A DNA stretch of 64,000 nt from Acidimicrobiia bacterium (GTDB lineage Bacteria > Acidobacteriota > Vicinamibacteria > Vicinamibacterales > SCN-69-37), in NCBI GenBank assembly GCA_016871335.1, contig VFZF01000013.1, positions 1 through 64,000 on the forward strand. Reading direction: 5' to 3'. Shown here piece by piece: positions 39,110 to 47,919 of this stretch; position 1 is the first letter of the stretch, and each line of letters begins with the position of its first letter. The position numbers and the translations under genes are program-made. The notes under the pieces are model-generated. The model was not told the origin of the DNA. It did no database searches and worked only from the letters and a program-made list of their open reading frames with translations.

Positions 39110-40252
39110 GTGACAAACGAGGTCACGGCCCGTGTGGCCGCCTACGATCGCCTTCGAGGACTGATTATCGTCCTGATGGCCATCGACCACGCGAGCTATT
39201 TCATCGCGCGCGTCCATCCGCTGGAGACGTGGGCCACGCCGCCCCCGTATTATCCCGACCTCGCGTCCTTCCTCACGCGGTGGCTGACCCACCTCTGTGC
39301 GCCGGGGTGTTTCATGCTGATGGGCATCGGCATCGTGTACTTCGCCGAGAGCCGTCGTCTCGCCGGATGGACGGACGGGCGCATTACGCGCTTTGTGGCC
39401 ACCCGGGGGGCCGTCCTGCTGCTCGTGCAGCACTTCCTGGAGAACCCGGCGTGGCTCCTCGGGATTCTGTCGGCTGATCCTGTTGTCGAGTCAACGATGG
39501 GAACTGTGCCCGGACCTGGCGGCGAGACCATGCTCGCCTTTGCGGTGCTGAGCGCGCTCGGCGTGGCGATGATCGTGGGCAGCGTGTTGTGGCGGGCGCC
39601 TTGGTGGGTGCTCGTCGTGGCAGGGGTGTCGGCGTTACTCGTGGGCGCTGTGATGACGCCGCTTCCGGCAGCGATTCTCGAGCCCCAACCCGCGTGGAAG
39701 CAGTTGTTGTTTCTACCGGGGAGCACCGGGCTTCTGCAGAATCTCTATCCGTGGGTGCCGTGGCTGTTTCCCATGGTGATGGGACTCACAATCGCGCGCA
39801 TGATTCGGGCGAACGACGTGTCGATGACCGGAGGTCTCTTTACACGCGGGCTCTGGCTGATCGGAATGTTCGTGTTTGCTCGATTTATGGGTACCGATCC
39901 CCACCCGCCTGCTGATGGCCTTGTCGGCTGGCTCACCGTGACCAAGTATCCACCCAGCACAGCGTTCCTGTTCCTGATGCTCGGCCTGAACCTGCTCCTG
40001 CTCGCCGCTCTGGCGAAGTGGCCGGCGCGCTGGCTCGCGCCGCTGGAAGTCTTCGGCCGCGCGCCGTTCTTTTTCTACCTGGCACATCTCTGGGCGTTTG
40101 GTGCGCTCAGTTGGGCGTTCCCGACCGGGACGTCATTCCCTGTGTTGTACCTCGTCTGGGCCCTCGTCGTCGGCGCCTTGTATCCCACCTGCGCCTGGTA
40201 CGCCCAGTTCAAATCCTCAAAGCCCCAGACCTCACTCTGGCGCTTGTTTTGA
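39110..40252 (+). CDS. DUF1624/heparan-acetyltransferase-like membrane protein
   Basis: The 380-residue protein starts with GTG 39110, eight bases after a TATAAG hexamer. The N-terminal motif YDRLRGLIIVLMAIDHASYF has the R-G and histidine expected of the DUF1624/HGSNAT family. About ten membrane segments follow. It probably transfers an acetyl group at the membrane. It shares little sequence with the other acyltransferase in this window and has no extra domain. The C terminus (QFKSSKPQTSLWRLF) is normal. The GCGGAC repeat tract begins three bases after its stop. Confidence 0.82.
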   Translation: MTNEVTARVAAYDRLRGLIIVLMAIDHASYFIARVHPLETWATPPPYYPDLASFLTRWLTHLCAPGCFMLMGIGIVYFAESRRLAGWTDGRITRFVATRGAVLLLVQHFLENPAWLLGILSADPVVESTMGTVPGPGGETMLAFAVLSALGVAMIVGSVLWRAPWWVLVVAGVSALLVGAVMTPLPAAILEPQPAWKQLLFLPGSTGLLQNLYPWVPWLFPMVMGLTIARMIRANDVSMTGGLFTRGLWLIGMFVFARFMGTDPHPPADGLVGWLTVTKYPPSTAFLFLMLGLNLLLLAALAKWPARWLAPLEVFGRAPFFFYLAHLWAFGALSWAFPTGTSFPVLYLVWALVVGALYPTCAWYAQFKSSKPQTSLWRLF

Positions 40253-40254
40253 AC

Positions 40255-40312
40255 GGCGGACCGCGGACTGCGGACTGCGGACTAGCGGACCAGCGGACCG
40301 CGGACCAGCAGT
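40255..40312. repeat. GCGGACTGCGGACC repeat tract between convergent genes
   Basis: Units of CGCGGACTGCGGAC and AGCGGACC run through this stretch. It gives the last residues (VRGPLVR) and TAG stop of the anti-sigma factor on the minus strand. The same repeat is in hyuA (22231-22269) and at 47873-47905. Confidence 0.8.
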
Positions 40313-40542
40313 TCCCGCACCCGCGCCTGTGCCTTGGCGCGCACCGCGTCGGGTAGCGGCGCGTCGGCCGCCTGCCGGCAGATGCCCGTCGTTGCGCGGA
40401 AGTCGGCAATGACGCGCGCGCAATCCGGACACGTTTGCGCATGCTGTTCGATCTGTTCGCACGTCGCGGCGTTCAGGTCGCCGTCGAGGTAAGCGGAAAT
40501 CTTGGCGAGCAGGCCGTCACAGCTCACAGGTGGCGTTGTCAT
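40282..40542 (-). CDS. Zinc-finger anti-sigma factor (zf-HC2)
   Basis: The 86-residue protein has the H34-x3-C38-x2-C41 ligand set of ZAS domains (IEQHAQTCPDCARVIADF) with another Cys at 8. No membrane segment is present, so it is a soluble anti-sigma factor. It should hold the co-encoded ECF sigma factor inactive until a signal releases it. Its start overlaps the sigma gene by four bases (ATGA). The C-terminal seven residues and the stop codon are encoded by a GCGGAC repeat tract, so the original end has been replaced or extended. Confidence 0.87.
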   Translation of the reverse strand: MTTPPVSCDGLLAKISAYLDGDLNAATCEQIEQHAQTCPDCARVIADFRATTGICRQAADAPLPDAVRAKAQARVRELLVRGPLVR

Positions 40543-41180
40543 CGTGTGGCCTCCAGCGATTCACGCAGCATTACGCGCGCCCGGTGCAGCCGGGTCTTGA
40601 CGTTGTCTTCAGTCATCCGTGTGACCTCCGCCACTTCCCGGGTGGACAGGCCTTCCATTTCCCGCAACAGGACGATCATCCGGTACGCCGGCGGCAGCTT
40701 TGCTAGCGCCGTCCGCAGCTCGCGGCCGAGCCACGCATTCAGCGCGAGGTCATCGGGCCCCTTCGAGTGCGTCGCCACGTCATGGGTGCCCACCCGACGC
40801 CCGTCAGCGTGATCCACATGCGGCTGATCCAGCGATTCCACGCGCGCCGGTTCGTCGACTCGTTTACGGCGCTTCATCAAACAGGCATTCCGTACCGTCC
40901 GGAACAGCCAGGTGCGGAACGCCGACGGGTCCTTGATGCTGTCGACGTGTTTGTACGTCCTGATCAACGCGTCCTGCATCACATCCTCGGCATCTTCAGC
41001 ATGCCCACACACAAGCAGCGAAAACCGGAACGCCACCTGCTGAGCCCGCATCAACAGCTGCTCCATGGCCGACTCGTCGCCCAACGCGGCGGCCAGCACA
41101 AGCGGCGCGTACGGATCGGGCGCGCTGGTCGCGTCCGTCGCGTCTGAGAGATGCGGATTTCCCGGTTTGGCGACGGTCAC
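40539..41180 (-). CDS. ECF RNA polymerase sigma factor
   Basis: The 213-residue protein has region 2 (FSLLVCGHAEDAEDVMQDAL, then RTWLFRTVRNACLMKRRKR) and region 4 (LPPAYRMIVLLREMEGLSTR and VAEVTRMTEDNVKTRLHRAR). I start at GTG 41180, six bases after GACAAT, which suggests a leaderless mRNA; an ATG at 41213 would add 11 residues. It forms an operon with the zf-HC2 anti-sigma factor. It is divergent from the TolC-MFP-RND efflux genes (45 bases between starts), so it may control them together with its own promoter. Confidence 0.88.
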   Translation of the reverse strand: MTVAKPGNPHLSDATDATSAPDPYAPLVLAAALGDESAMEQLLMRAQQVAFRFSLLVCGHAEDAEDVMQDALIRTYKHVDSIKDPSAFRTWLFRTVRNACLMKRRKRVDEPARVESLDQPHVDHADGRRVGTHDVATHSKGPDDLALNAWLGRELRTALAKLPPAYRMIVLLREMEGLSTREVAEVTRMTEDNVKTRLHRARVMLRESLEATR

Positions 41181-41225
41181 AGACAAATTGTCACCTTTTT
41201 CCGAACCCCGCATCTCTGGGGGGTG

Positions 41226-42548
41226 ATGGCACGACACATCGGCCGTTTGGCCCCACTTCTTCTGTTGATCGCCTCGGCGGCTTCCGCGCAGACATCCCTG
41301 ACGCTGGACGAAGCGCTGGCGAAGGCACTGGCGAATAACCCCACGCTGGCCGCGGCGCGAGCCCAGGCTGATGGCGCCTCGGCCGGCGTGACTGCCGCTC
41401 GTGGGCAGTGGTTTCCCCGGGTGACACTTAGCGAGAGCGCGACCCGCAGCGACCAGCCGGTCTTTGCCTTTGGCGCGCTGCTCTCCGCGCGCCAGTTCAC
41501 CGCCCAGGACTTTGCGGTGGCGCGACTGAACAGCCCGGGCGCCACGAACCTCTTCACCACGCGCGTCGGCGTCCAGCAGATCCTCTTTGACGGTGGCCGC
41601 ACCTCTGCCGCAATGGCTGAATCCCGCGCCCGTCGCGACGCCGCGACGGCCTCGGTCGACGAAGCGGCCACTGCCATCACGCTTGCAGTCACCAGCACGT
41701 TCGGACAACTCGTCACCCTTCAGGCGTCGGCCCGGGCTCTTGATGCCGCCATCGCCGCAGCGACCGAAGACCTGGTGCGGGCGGAACGCCGCCGCGACGC
41801 CGGCACGGTCACCGACGCGGATGTGCTCGCGATTGCCGTCCACCTCTCGGAGCTCCGGCAGCGACGGATTCTGCTGAACGCCAACGTCGCCGCCGCGGCC
41901 GCCACGCTCAACCGCCTCATGGGCGCGCCGGTCGAGTCGCCGATTGCTGTCGTTGTTCTCCCACCGCCGAGTTCCCACGCCACGCCGGATCTTGAGGCGT
42001 TGTTTACGGAAGCCTGGGGTTCGCGCCCCGATCTGCGTCGCGCCGCCGCGGACATCCTCATCGCCGCCGCGGCCGCGCGCCAGGCCTCGTCCGTCTGGTG
42101 GCCACAGGTCGCCGCACAGGCCGGCGTTGAGTGGAACGGGATCACTGCCGGCGACCGTGCGCGGTCCTGGGTCGTGGGTGGAGAAGTTCGATGGTCGCTC
42201 TCACTCTCAGGCGCCGACCGCGCCCGCGTACAGGCGGCCTCGCACGCACGGTCAGCGGCAGAACTGATGCGCGCGGACCTTCGCGCCGCCATCCAGGTGG
42301 AAGTACTGACGGCCGTGCGTCAACTCGAAGCCGCGCTGGCGCGTGTCTCCGTCGGCGCCGAGTCCGTCGCGCAGGCCGCCGAACGCGCCCGCGTCGTGCG
42401 CAATCGATACGACGCAGGCCTGGCCTCGATGACTGATGTAGTGACTGCGTCCAGCGCGCTGCTCGACGCCGAGGCGCGGCACACCGCCGCGCACGTGGAT
42501 GTGATGAACGCGCAGGCGGAACTGCGGCGCGCTGTGGGGAGACGATGA
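41226..42548 (+). CDS. TolC-family outer membrane efflux protein
   Basis: The 440-residue protein starts at ATG 41226, followed by a signal peptide (HIGRLAPLLLLIASAASAQ). The mature part has the two outer-membrane efflux repeats: SLTLDEALAKALANNPTLAA at the front, RVGVQQILFDGGRTSAA, and SLSGADRARVQAASHARSAA in the second half. It forms the outer-membrane channel of a tripartite pump. It overlaps the adaptor gene by four bases (ATGA). A run of six G precedes the start as a weak ribosome site. Confidence 0.92.
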   Translation: MARHIGRLAPLLLLIASAASAQTSLTLDEALAKALANNPTLAAARAQADGASAGVTAARGQWFPRVTLSESATRSDQPVFAFGALLSARQFTAQDFAVARLNSPGATNLFTTRVGVQQILFDGGRTSAAMAESRARRDAATASVDEAATAITLAVTSTFGQLVTLQASARALDAAIAAATEDLVRAERRRDAGTVTDADVLAIAVHLSELRQRRILLNANVAAAAATLNRLMGAPVESPIAVVVLPPPSSHATPDLEALFTEAWGSRPDLRRAAADILIAAAAARQASSVWWPQVAAQAGVEWNGITAGDRARSWVVGGEVRWSLSLSGADRARVQAASHARSAAELMRADLRAAIQVEVLTAVRQLEAALARVSVGAESVAQAAERARVVRNRYDAGLASMTDVVTASSALLDAEARHTAAHVDVMNAQAELRRAVGRR

Positions 42549-43714
42549 TGACGACGACGAAGGTGTGGGGGCTGGGTCTGTTGGTGGCGGTGAGCGCGGC
42601 GGCGTGTGGCGGTGATACCGCCCGGACGCCCGAGGCCGATGACACGACGCCGGTGGCCGTGACAACCGACACGGCGGCGCTGACTCCGTTCGCAGACTCG
42701 TTTGAGTCCGGTGGCACGCTGGTCGCCCGCCAGACGGCGATCATCTCGAGCCGCGTGCTGGCGCCGGTGCTGCGCGTCACCGTACAGCCGGGCGCCGTGG
42801 TGCGCCGGGGGCAGGTGCTCGTGGAGCTTGATGCCGAGCAGATGACCGCCAGTGCCGCCGGTGCCTCGGCGTCGCTCGAAGCCGCACGGGCATCGGTGCG
42901 CGCGGCCGAGTCGGAGCAGGCAGCAGCGGAGGCTGGCCTCGCGCTCGCACGGACATCACATACACGCATCGCACGGCTGCATCAGGATCGATCGGCGACC
43001 GCGCAGGAGCTGGATGAAGCCCTCTCCGCGCTGCGACAGGCTGAAGCGCGCCTTGCGGCGGTGACCGCACACGTGGAATCGGGCAAGCGGTCGATCGATG
43101 CGGCGACCGCCGGTGCACAGGTCGCCACCATCACTCGCAGCTGGGCCACACTGACCGCCCCGTTCGACGGGCGCGTGGTCACTCGCCATGTGGATCCGGG
43201 CACGACCTTGGGACCCGGTCAGCCGCTCGTCACCATCGAGGCGACCGGCGCACAGTCCGGCCTGCAGATGGACGTGCGCCTTGACGCCACACGTGCGGCC
43301 GGACTCTCACTCGGACAGACCGCCGACCTTCGGGTGGAGACCGGCGGCACATCGGACTGGACGCCCGCGCGCATCACAAAAATCGCGCGCGTGGATCCCG
43401 CCTCCCACAGCTTCATCGTCACGCTGGAGCCCGGAGCGTCAGCGCAGGCGTGGCAATCGGGCTACTTCGGCCGCGCCCGCTTCGCCGGCGCGTCCACCGA
43501 ACGTCTGACCGTGCCCGAATCGGCCATCGTCACCCGTGGCCAGCTGTCGTTTGTGTATCTCGTGGGCGCTGACATGCACGCCCGTCTGCGCATCATTGCG
43601 ACCGGCGACGCGAGTGGCGGTCGCGTTGAAGTGCTCTCTGGGTTGTCCGCTGGTGACCGTGTCGTGGTGAATCCGCCGGCGACACTGGCTGACGGTCAGA
43701 AGGTGCGGTCATGA
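42545..43714 (+). CDS. RND efflux periplasmic adaptor lipoprotein
   Basis: The 389-residue membrane-fusion protein has a lipoprotein signal ([11 protein letters not shown], Cys21). A biotinyl-lipoyl motif ([20 protein letters not shown]) is split by a helical hairpin (about residues 95-180), and [18 protein letters not shown] is the second half. A beta-barrel domain and a membrane-proximal domain ([17 protein letters not shown]) follow. It links the RND pump with the TolC channel. It overlaps both neighbours by four bases. Confidence 0.92.
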   Translation: MMTTTKVWGLGLLVAVSAAACGGDTARTPEADDTTPVAVTTDTAALTPFADSFESGGTLVARQTAIISSRVLAPVLRVTVQPGAVVRRGQVLVELDAEQMTASAAGASASLEAARASVRAAESEQAAAEAGLALARTSHTRIARLHQDRSATAQELDEALSALRQAEARLAAVTAHVESGKRSIDAATAGAQVATITRSWATLTAPFDGRVVTRHVDPGTTLGPGQPLVTIEATGAQSGLQMDVRLDATRAAGLSLGQTADLRVETGGTSDWTPARITKIARVDPASHSFIVTLEPGASAQAWQSGYFGRARFAGASTERLTVPESAIVTRGQLSFVYLVGADMHARLRIIATGDASGGRVEVLSGLSAGDRVVVNPPATLADGQKVRS

Positions 43715-46700
43715 GCCATCCCATGGGCATGGCCGGGCAACTGGCCGCAGCCTTCGTCCGGTCGAAGCTCACGCCGCTGCTGATCATCTCGTCCATTCTC
43801 CTCGGCGCATGGGCCGTGGTGGCCCTGCCGCGCGAAGAGGAGCCGCAGATCATCGTGCCGATGATCGATGTCTTCATCGATCTGCCTGGCGCGTCCCCCG
43901 CCGAAGTCGAGCAGCGCATCACACGCCCGCTGGAACAGCGGCTGTGGGAGGTGCCTGGTCTGGAATACCTGTATTCCACGTCGAGCCCCGGCCGCGCGAT
44001 GTTGATCGCCCGATTCCTTGTTGGTGAGGACGAAGAACGCGCGCTCGTGCGGCTGAACCAGAAGCTCGACGCGTCGGCCGGCGTGCTGCCCGCGGGCGCA
44101 TCAACGCCGCTGGTGCAGGCACGCTCGATTGATGACGTGCCTGTGATGGCCTTCACGTTGTGGGGACCCGGATACGACGCCGCGCAGCTGCGGCTCATCG
44201 GTGCGCAGTTGCGCGACACCTTGAAGGAAGTGCCGGACACATCCGAGATCACCGTGATCGGCGGCCAGCCCCGTCAGGTGACCATCGAGCTCGATCCGCC
44301 GGCGCTCGAAGCCCGTGGGCTTGATCCGTTGCGCGTGCAGGCGGCCCTGGCACGCTCCAACGTCCGCATGTCTGGCGCGTCCGTGGTGGCCGGCAACGAG
44401 ACCACGATGGTCGAAGCGGGCAGCTGGCCCGGCACCGTCGAGGCGTTGCGCGCGCTTGTGGTTGGCGACGCGTCAGGTGTGCCCGTCCGGCTGGGCGACG
44501 TGGCGACGGTCATTGATGGCGGCGCCGAACCCTCGGACTTCGTCGCCTTTCACGCCAGCGCGACCTCGTCCCACCCGGCGGTGACGCTGGCCATCGCCAA
44601 GCGCAAGGGCACCAACGCGATTGATTTGACGACACGTCTTCAGCACAAGGTGGACTCGCTGCGCGGGTACCTCCTGCCGTCGGACCTGAACGTCACGGTG
44701 ACGCGCGACTACGGCGAGACCGCGGCGCACAAGTCAAACGAATTGCTGTTTCACATGTTGCTGGCCGTGATCTCGGTCTCGTTGCTGATGTGGTTCGCAC
44801 TGGGCCGCAAGGAGTCACTGGTCGTGCTGACGGCGATTCCGATGACGCTCGCGCTCACACTCTTTGTGTTCTACCTCTACGGCTACACGCTGAATCGCAT
44901 CACGCTCTTCGCGTTGATCTTCTCGATCGGTATCCTGGTCGACGACGCCATTGTGGTGGTGGAGAACATCGTGCGCCACCTGCGACTGGCACGCGTCAAA
45001 GACGCCTTCGATCACGTCGTCATTCGCGCCGTGGATGAGGTTGGGAATCCGACCATTCTCGCCACCTTGACCGTGGTCGGCGCCATTCTGCCGATGGCGT
45101 TTGTCGGAGGGCTGATGGGGCCGTACATGCGGCCCATCCCCATCGGCGCCACCGCGGCGATGATGTTCTCTCTTGTCGTGGCTTTCATCGTCACGCCCTG
45201 GGCCGCCGTGCGCCTCCTTGGCAGCGGTGCCGAACATCACGATGAGCAGGAAGATCGCCTCACGGTGTTGTACCGGAAAGTGATGCGGCGTCTCATTGAA
45301 GACGCGAAGGTCCGGTGGGCGTTTCTCGCGAGCGTCGCCGTGTTGCTGCTGGTGTCGGTGGCCTTCATTCCCCTCGGCTGGGTCAAGGTGAAGATGCTGC
45401 CGTTCGACAACAAGAGCGAACTGCAGGTTGTGATCCGGATGCCCGATGCGACGCCGCTCGAAGCCACCGCGCGCGTCGCGGAATCCCTCGCGGAGGCCAG
45501 TCTTCGGGATTCGGCGGTCATCGGGGCCCAGAGTTATGTCGGCACCGCGTCGCCGTACACGTTCAACGGTCTGGTGCGGCACTACTTCCTGCGTCAGTCG
45601 CCGAACCTGGCTGATGTCCAGCTGCAGCTGATGCCGAAGGAAGACCGATCCGAACAGAGCCATGCGATTGCCACGCGGCTGCGCGAGCAGTTGCTGCCGG
45701 TGGCGCAATCGATGGGCGCCGAGATTCAGGTCGTGGAAGTCCCGCCAGGGCCGCCGGTGCTCCAGACGCTGGTGGCGGAAGTGTACGGGCCAGACGCCGA
45801 TCTGCGACAGGCATTGGCGCGGGACGTGCGGACCGTGTTCGAGCAGACACCCGGTGTGGTCGACGTGGATTGGTATGTGGAGTCGGATCGGCCCAAGGTA
45901 CAGCTGACCGTGGATGCCGACAAGGCGGCCGCCAGTGGGCTGCCGGCAGCCGAAGTGGCGTCGGTGGTGCGTATGGCAGGGGCTGGCGCTCCCGCCGGAC
46001 TGCTGCACGATCCACGCGCTCGTGAAGCCGTGCCGGTCATGATGCGACTGCCGCAGTCACAACGCGGGTCGCTCGACAACCTGTCGTCCATCCGCCTGCA
46101 GGGGCGGGTGCCGGTGTCGGTTGGTGAACTCACACAGTCCGCGCCGGGTCTCGAAGCGCAGAGCATCTACCACAAGAACCTGCTGCCGGTGACCTACGTG
46201 ACCGCGGACGTCGCGGGCGTCGTTGAAAGTCCGGTCTACGCGATTCTGCAGATGAACAAAGCGCTCGCGGGCGTGACGACCCCGTCTGGTGCACCGGTCG
46301 AGGTGTTCAATGCGGTGCAGCCGGAGAACAGCGCGCAGTATGCGATGAAGTGGGATGGCGAGTGGCACATCACGATCGAGGTCTTCCGCGACCTCGGCAT
46401 CGCGTTCGCCGCCGTACTCGTCCTCATCTACATCCTCGTTGTCGGCTGGTTCCAGTCGTTCAAGACGCCGCTGACGATCATGATGGCGATTCCGTTCTCA
46501 CTCGTCGGCATTCTGCCTGCGCACGCGCTCGGAGGTGCGTTCTTCACGGCCACGTCGATGATCGGCTTCATCGCGGGCGCGGGCATTGTCGTGCGGAACT
46601 CGATCATTCTTGTGGACTTCATCGAGTTGCGGCTCAAGGACGGCATGTCGCTCGCGGAGGCCGTGATCGATGCCGGCGCCGTGCGCTTCCGTCCGATGGC

Positions 46701-46857
46701 CCTCACGGCGGCCGCGGTCGTGGTGGGAGCCGCCGTCATCCTGGCCGACCCGATTTTCCAGGGACTCGCCATCTCGCTGATGGCCGGCGAAGTGGCCTCG
46801 CTGTTCCTCTCTCGAATGACTGTGCCGGTTGTCTATTACATGTCGGCGCGTACGTAG
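43711..46857 (+). CDS. RND-family efflux pump, HAE-1-like
   Basis: The 1048-residue protein is full length. It has 12 predicted membrane helices in two halves, with large periplasmic loops, and the proton-relay aspartates in [17 protein letters not shown] in helix 4. [20 protein letters not shown] follows. It exports small hydrophobic compounds by proton exchange. The N-terminal part ([17 protein letters not shown]) is of the group close to MexF/AcrB relatives with short loops, not of the heavy-metal group. Its TAG stop lies within a GTACGTAGGGCC hairpin repeat. Confidence 0.93.
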   Translation: MSHPMGMAGQLAAAFVRSKLTPLLIISSILLGAWAVVALPREEEPQIIVPMIDVFIDLPGASPAEVEQRITRPLEQRLWEVPGLEYLYSTSSPGRAMLIARFLVGEDEERALVRLNQKLDASAGVLPAGASTPLVQARSIDDVPVMAFTLWGPGYDAAQLRLIGAQLRDTLKEVPDTSEITVIGGQPRQVTIELDPPALEARGLDPLRVQAALARSNVRMSGASVVAGNETTMVEAGSWPGTVEALRALVVGDASGVPVRLGDVATVIDGGAEPSDFVAFHASATSSHPAVTLAIAKRKGTNAIDLTTRLQHKVDSLRGYLLPSDLNVTVTRDYGETAAHKSNELLFHMLLAVISVSLLMWFALGRKESLVVLTAIPMTLALTLFVFYLYGYTLNRITLFALIFSIGILVDDAIVVVENIVRHLRLARVKDAFDHVVIRAVDEVGNPTILATLTVVGAILPMAFVGGLMGPYMRPIPIGATAAMMFSLVVAFIVTPWAAVRLLGSGAEHHDEQEDRLTVLYRKVMRRLIEDAKVRWAFLASVAVLLLVSVAFIPLGWVKVKMLPFDNKSELQVVIRMPDATPLEATARVAESLAEASLRDSAVIGAQSYVGTASPYTFNGLVRHYFLRQSPNLADVQLQLMPKEDRSEQSHAIATRLREQLLPVAQSMGAEIQVVEVPPGPPVLQTLVAEVYGPDADLRQALARDVRTVFEQTPGVVDVDWYVESDRPKVQLTVDADKAAASGLPAAEVASVVRMAGAGAPAGLLHDPRAREAVPVMMRLPQSQRGSLDNLSSIRLQGRVPVSVGELTQSAPGLEAQSIYHKNLLPVTYVTADVAGVVESPVYAILQMNKALAGVTTPSGAPVEVFNAVQPENSAQYAMKWDGEWHITIEVFRDLGIAFAAVLVLIYILVVGWFQSFKTPLTIMMAIPFSLVGILPAHALGGAFFTATSMIGFIAGAGIVVRNSIILVDFIELRLKDGMSLAEAVIDAGAVRFRPMALTAAAVVVGAAVILADPIFQGLAISLMAGEVASLFLSRMTVPVVYYMSART

Positions 46858-46930
46858 GGCCGCCTGGGTACGTAGGGCCGCCTGAATTTGAGGCGGCCAA
46901 TTCCGGAGCACAAGGGCCTTAGCCCTTGTG
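46850..46930. repeat. Hairpin repeats: GTACGTAGGGCCGCCTG duplicated, plus an HP-B hairpin
   Basis: GTACGTAGGGCCGCCTG occurs at 46850-46866 and again at 46868-46884. The second is part of a hairpin (arms 46876-46883 and 46891-46898). CACAAGGGC/GCCCTTGTG (46909-46917 and 46922-46930) repeats the HP-B family. The stop codon of the RND gene (46855-46857) is in the first unit. Confidence 0.8.
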
Positions 46931-46960
46931 AGGTTGGGTAAGGTTGGGTGAGGTTGGGTG
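46931..46960 (+). repeat. Three tandem copies of AGGTTGGGTG
   Basis: The decamers 46931-46940, 46941-46950 and 46951-46960 are nearly identical, and end five bases before the universal stress protein start. GGTTGGGTG may serve as a ribosome site. Confidence 0.85.
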
Positions 46961-46965
46961 ATGTC

Positions 46966-47673
46966 ATGACGATTCAACGAATTCTGGTTCCCGTGGATTT
47001 TGGCGACGCCTCGGTGGCAGCCATCGCGTTGGCCGGCCGGCTCGCCGATGGCTGCGGTGCGTCGCTGACGTTGCTGCATGCGGAAGCGGTGGAGGCGCCG
47101 GCGTACTTCACGCGCGATCAGGTGGACGCGCTGGCGGCTGAACGGCGCCAGCGTCAGGAGCAGGCGCGGAAGTATCTGGCGGCGTTTGGCCACAAACACA
47201 CCGAGGCGCGCTTCCTCGCAGAGATCGCGATGCGATCGCCGATTGACGCCATCACCGAGGCAGCGTTCGATGCGGATCTTGTCGTCATGGGCACCCACGG
47301 CCGGTCCGGTCCGAGATTGTGGTGGCTGGGTTCGGTGGCCGAGCGCATTCTGCGGGATCTGACGACGCCGGTGCTGATTGCGCATGCGCGCGATGACGCG
47401 CGGCGTCCGCTGACGAGTCTGGCGGTGTTTGCGGCGCCCGGTCTGACCGGGCAGAACGCGCTCGCACTGGCGATGCGGATTGGCGAGGCCGTTAATGCCG
47501 AAGTCCACGATCGCCGCGGGGACGCCGCGGACCCGGAGGCCATGTTCAACGACGCCTCGATGGTCGTCGTCGCCGAGCCGTGGGTACACGACCGGGCCTG
47601 GCGCACGAAGGTGGGTGAGCCGTTGATTCGTTCTGGCCGCGGCCCTGTGTTGTTTGTGCCCGAACGTACGTAG
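46966..47673 (+). CDS. Universal stress protein (UspA family)
   Basis: The 235-residue protein starts at ATG 46966. A UspA domain has FGDASVAAIALAGRLADG near the front and the ATP-binding GTHGRSG motif (VVMGTHGRSGPRLWWLGSVA). It then continues as a shortened second half (RRPLTSLAVFAAPGLTGQNA) ending in VLFVPERT. Such proteins bind ATP and help survival under stress. It is followed by the DUF2892 gene after ten bases. The stop (ACG TAG GAGG) runs into a strong ribosome site for that gene. Confidence 0.88.
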   Translation: MTIQRILVPVDFGDASVAAIALAGRLADGCGASLTLLHAEAVEAPAYFTRDQVDALAAERRQRQEQARKYLAAFGHKHTEARFLAEIAMRSPIDAITEAAFDADLVVMGTHGRSGPRLWWLGSVAERILRDLTTPVLIAHARDDARRPLTSLAVFAAPGLTGQNALALAMRIGEAVNAEVHDRRGDAADPEAMFNDASMVVVAEPWVHDRAWRTKVGEPLIRSGRGPVLFVPERT

Positions 47674-47683
47674 GAGGTGCCTG

Positions 47684-47872
47684 ATGAAACTTGAAGCGAT
47701 GTTGCGAATGATTGCCGGTGTGGTAGTGATGGCCAGCGTGCTGGCCGGGATGTACGTGGACAGCCGGTTCTATTGGCTCACGTTGTTTGTGGGTGCGAAC
47801 CTGTTCCAGTCCGCGTTCACGAACTGGTGCCCGATGATGACGTTCCTGCGCAAAGCAGGTGTTCGCAGCTGA
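47684..47872 (+). CDS. DUF2892 membrane protein
   Basis: The 62-residue protein has a very good ribosome site (AGGAGG six bases before ATG 47684). Two membrane helices (MIAGVVVMASVLAGMYV and YWLTLFVGANLFQSAF) are followed by the NWCPMMTFLRKAGV motif of the DUF2892/YgaP C-terminal family, in which the Cys is conserved. The family is often fused to or next to rhodaneses; here a ThiF-rhodanese protein is encoded downstream. Its stop is followed immediately by a GCGGAC repeat. Confidence 0.88.
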   Translation: MKLEAMLRMIAGVVVMASVLAGMYVDSRFYWLTLFVGANLFQSAFTNWCPMMTFLRKAGVRS

Positions 47873-47905
47873 CCAGCGGACTGCGGACCAGCGGACCACG
47901 GACGG
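47873..47905 (+). repeat. GCGGACTGCGGACC repeat, third copy
   Basis: The sequence begins right after the DUF2892 stop codon and ends two bases before the -10-like TAACAT. It matches the tracts at 22231-22269 and 40255-40312. Confidence 0.75.
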
Positions 47906-47907
47906 GG

Positions 47908-47913
47908 TAACAT
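47908..47913 (+). promoter_or_regulatory. Candidate -10 element TAACAT of a leaderless mRNA
   Basis: TAACAT ends six bases before the ATG at 47920. No Shine-Dalgarno sequence is present. Confidence 0.45.
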
Positions 47914-47919
47914 CGCTGC

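Noticed and set aside
44815-46008. Open frame on the minus strand within the RND pump gene
   Set aside because: It is rich in His and Arg with no plausible fold and is antisense to a complete RND protein.
46931-46960. Tandem AGGTTGGGTG as a regulator-binding array
   Set aside because: Nothing supports binding; a simple duplication that also serves as a ribosome site is enough to explain it.
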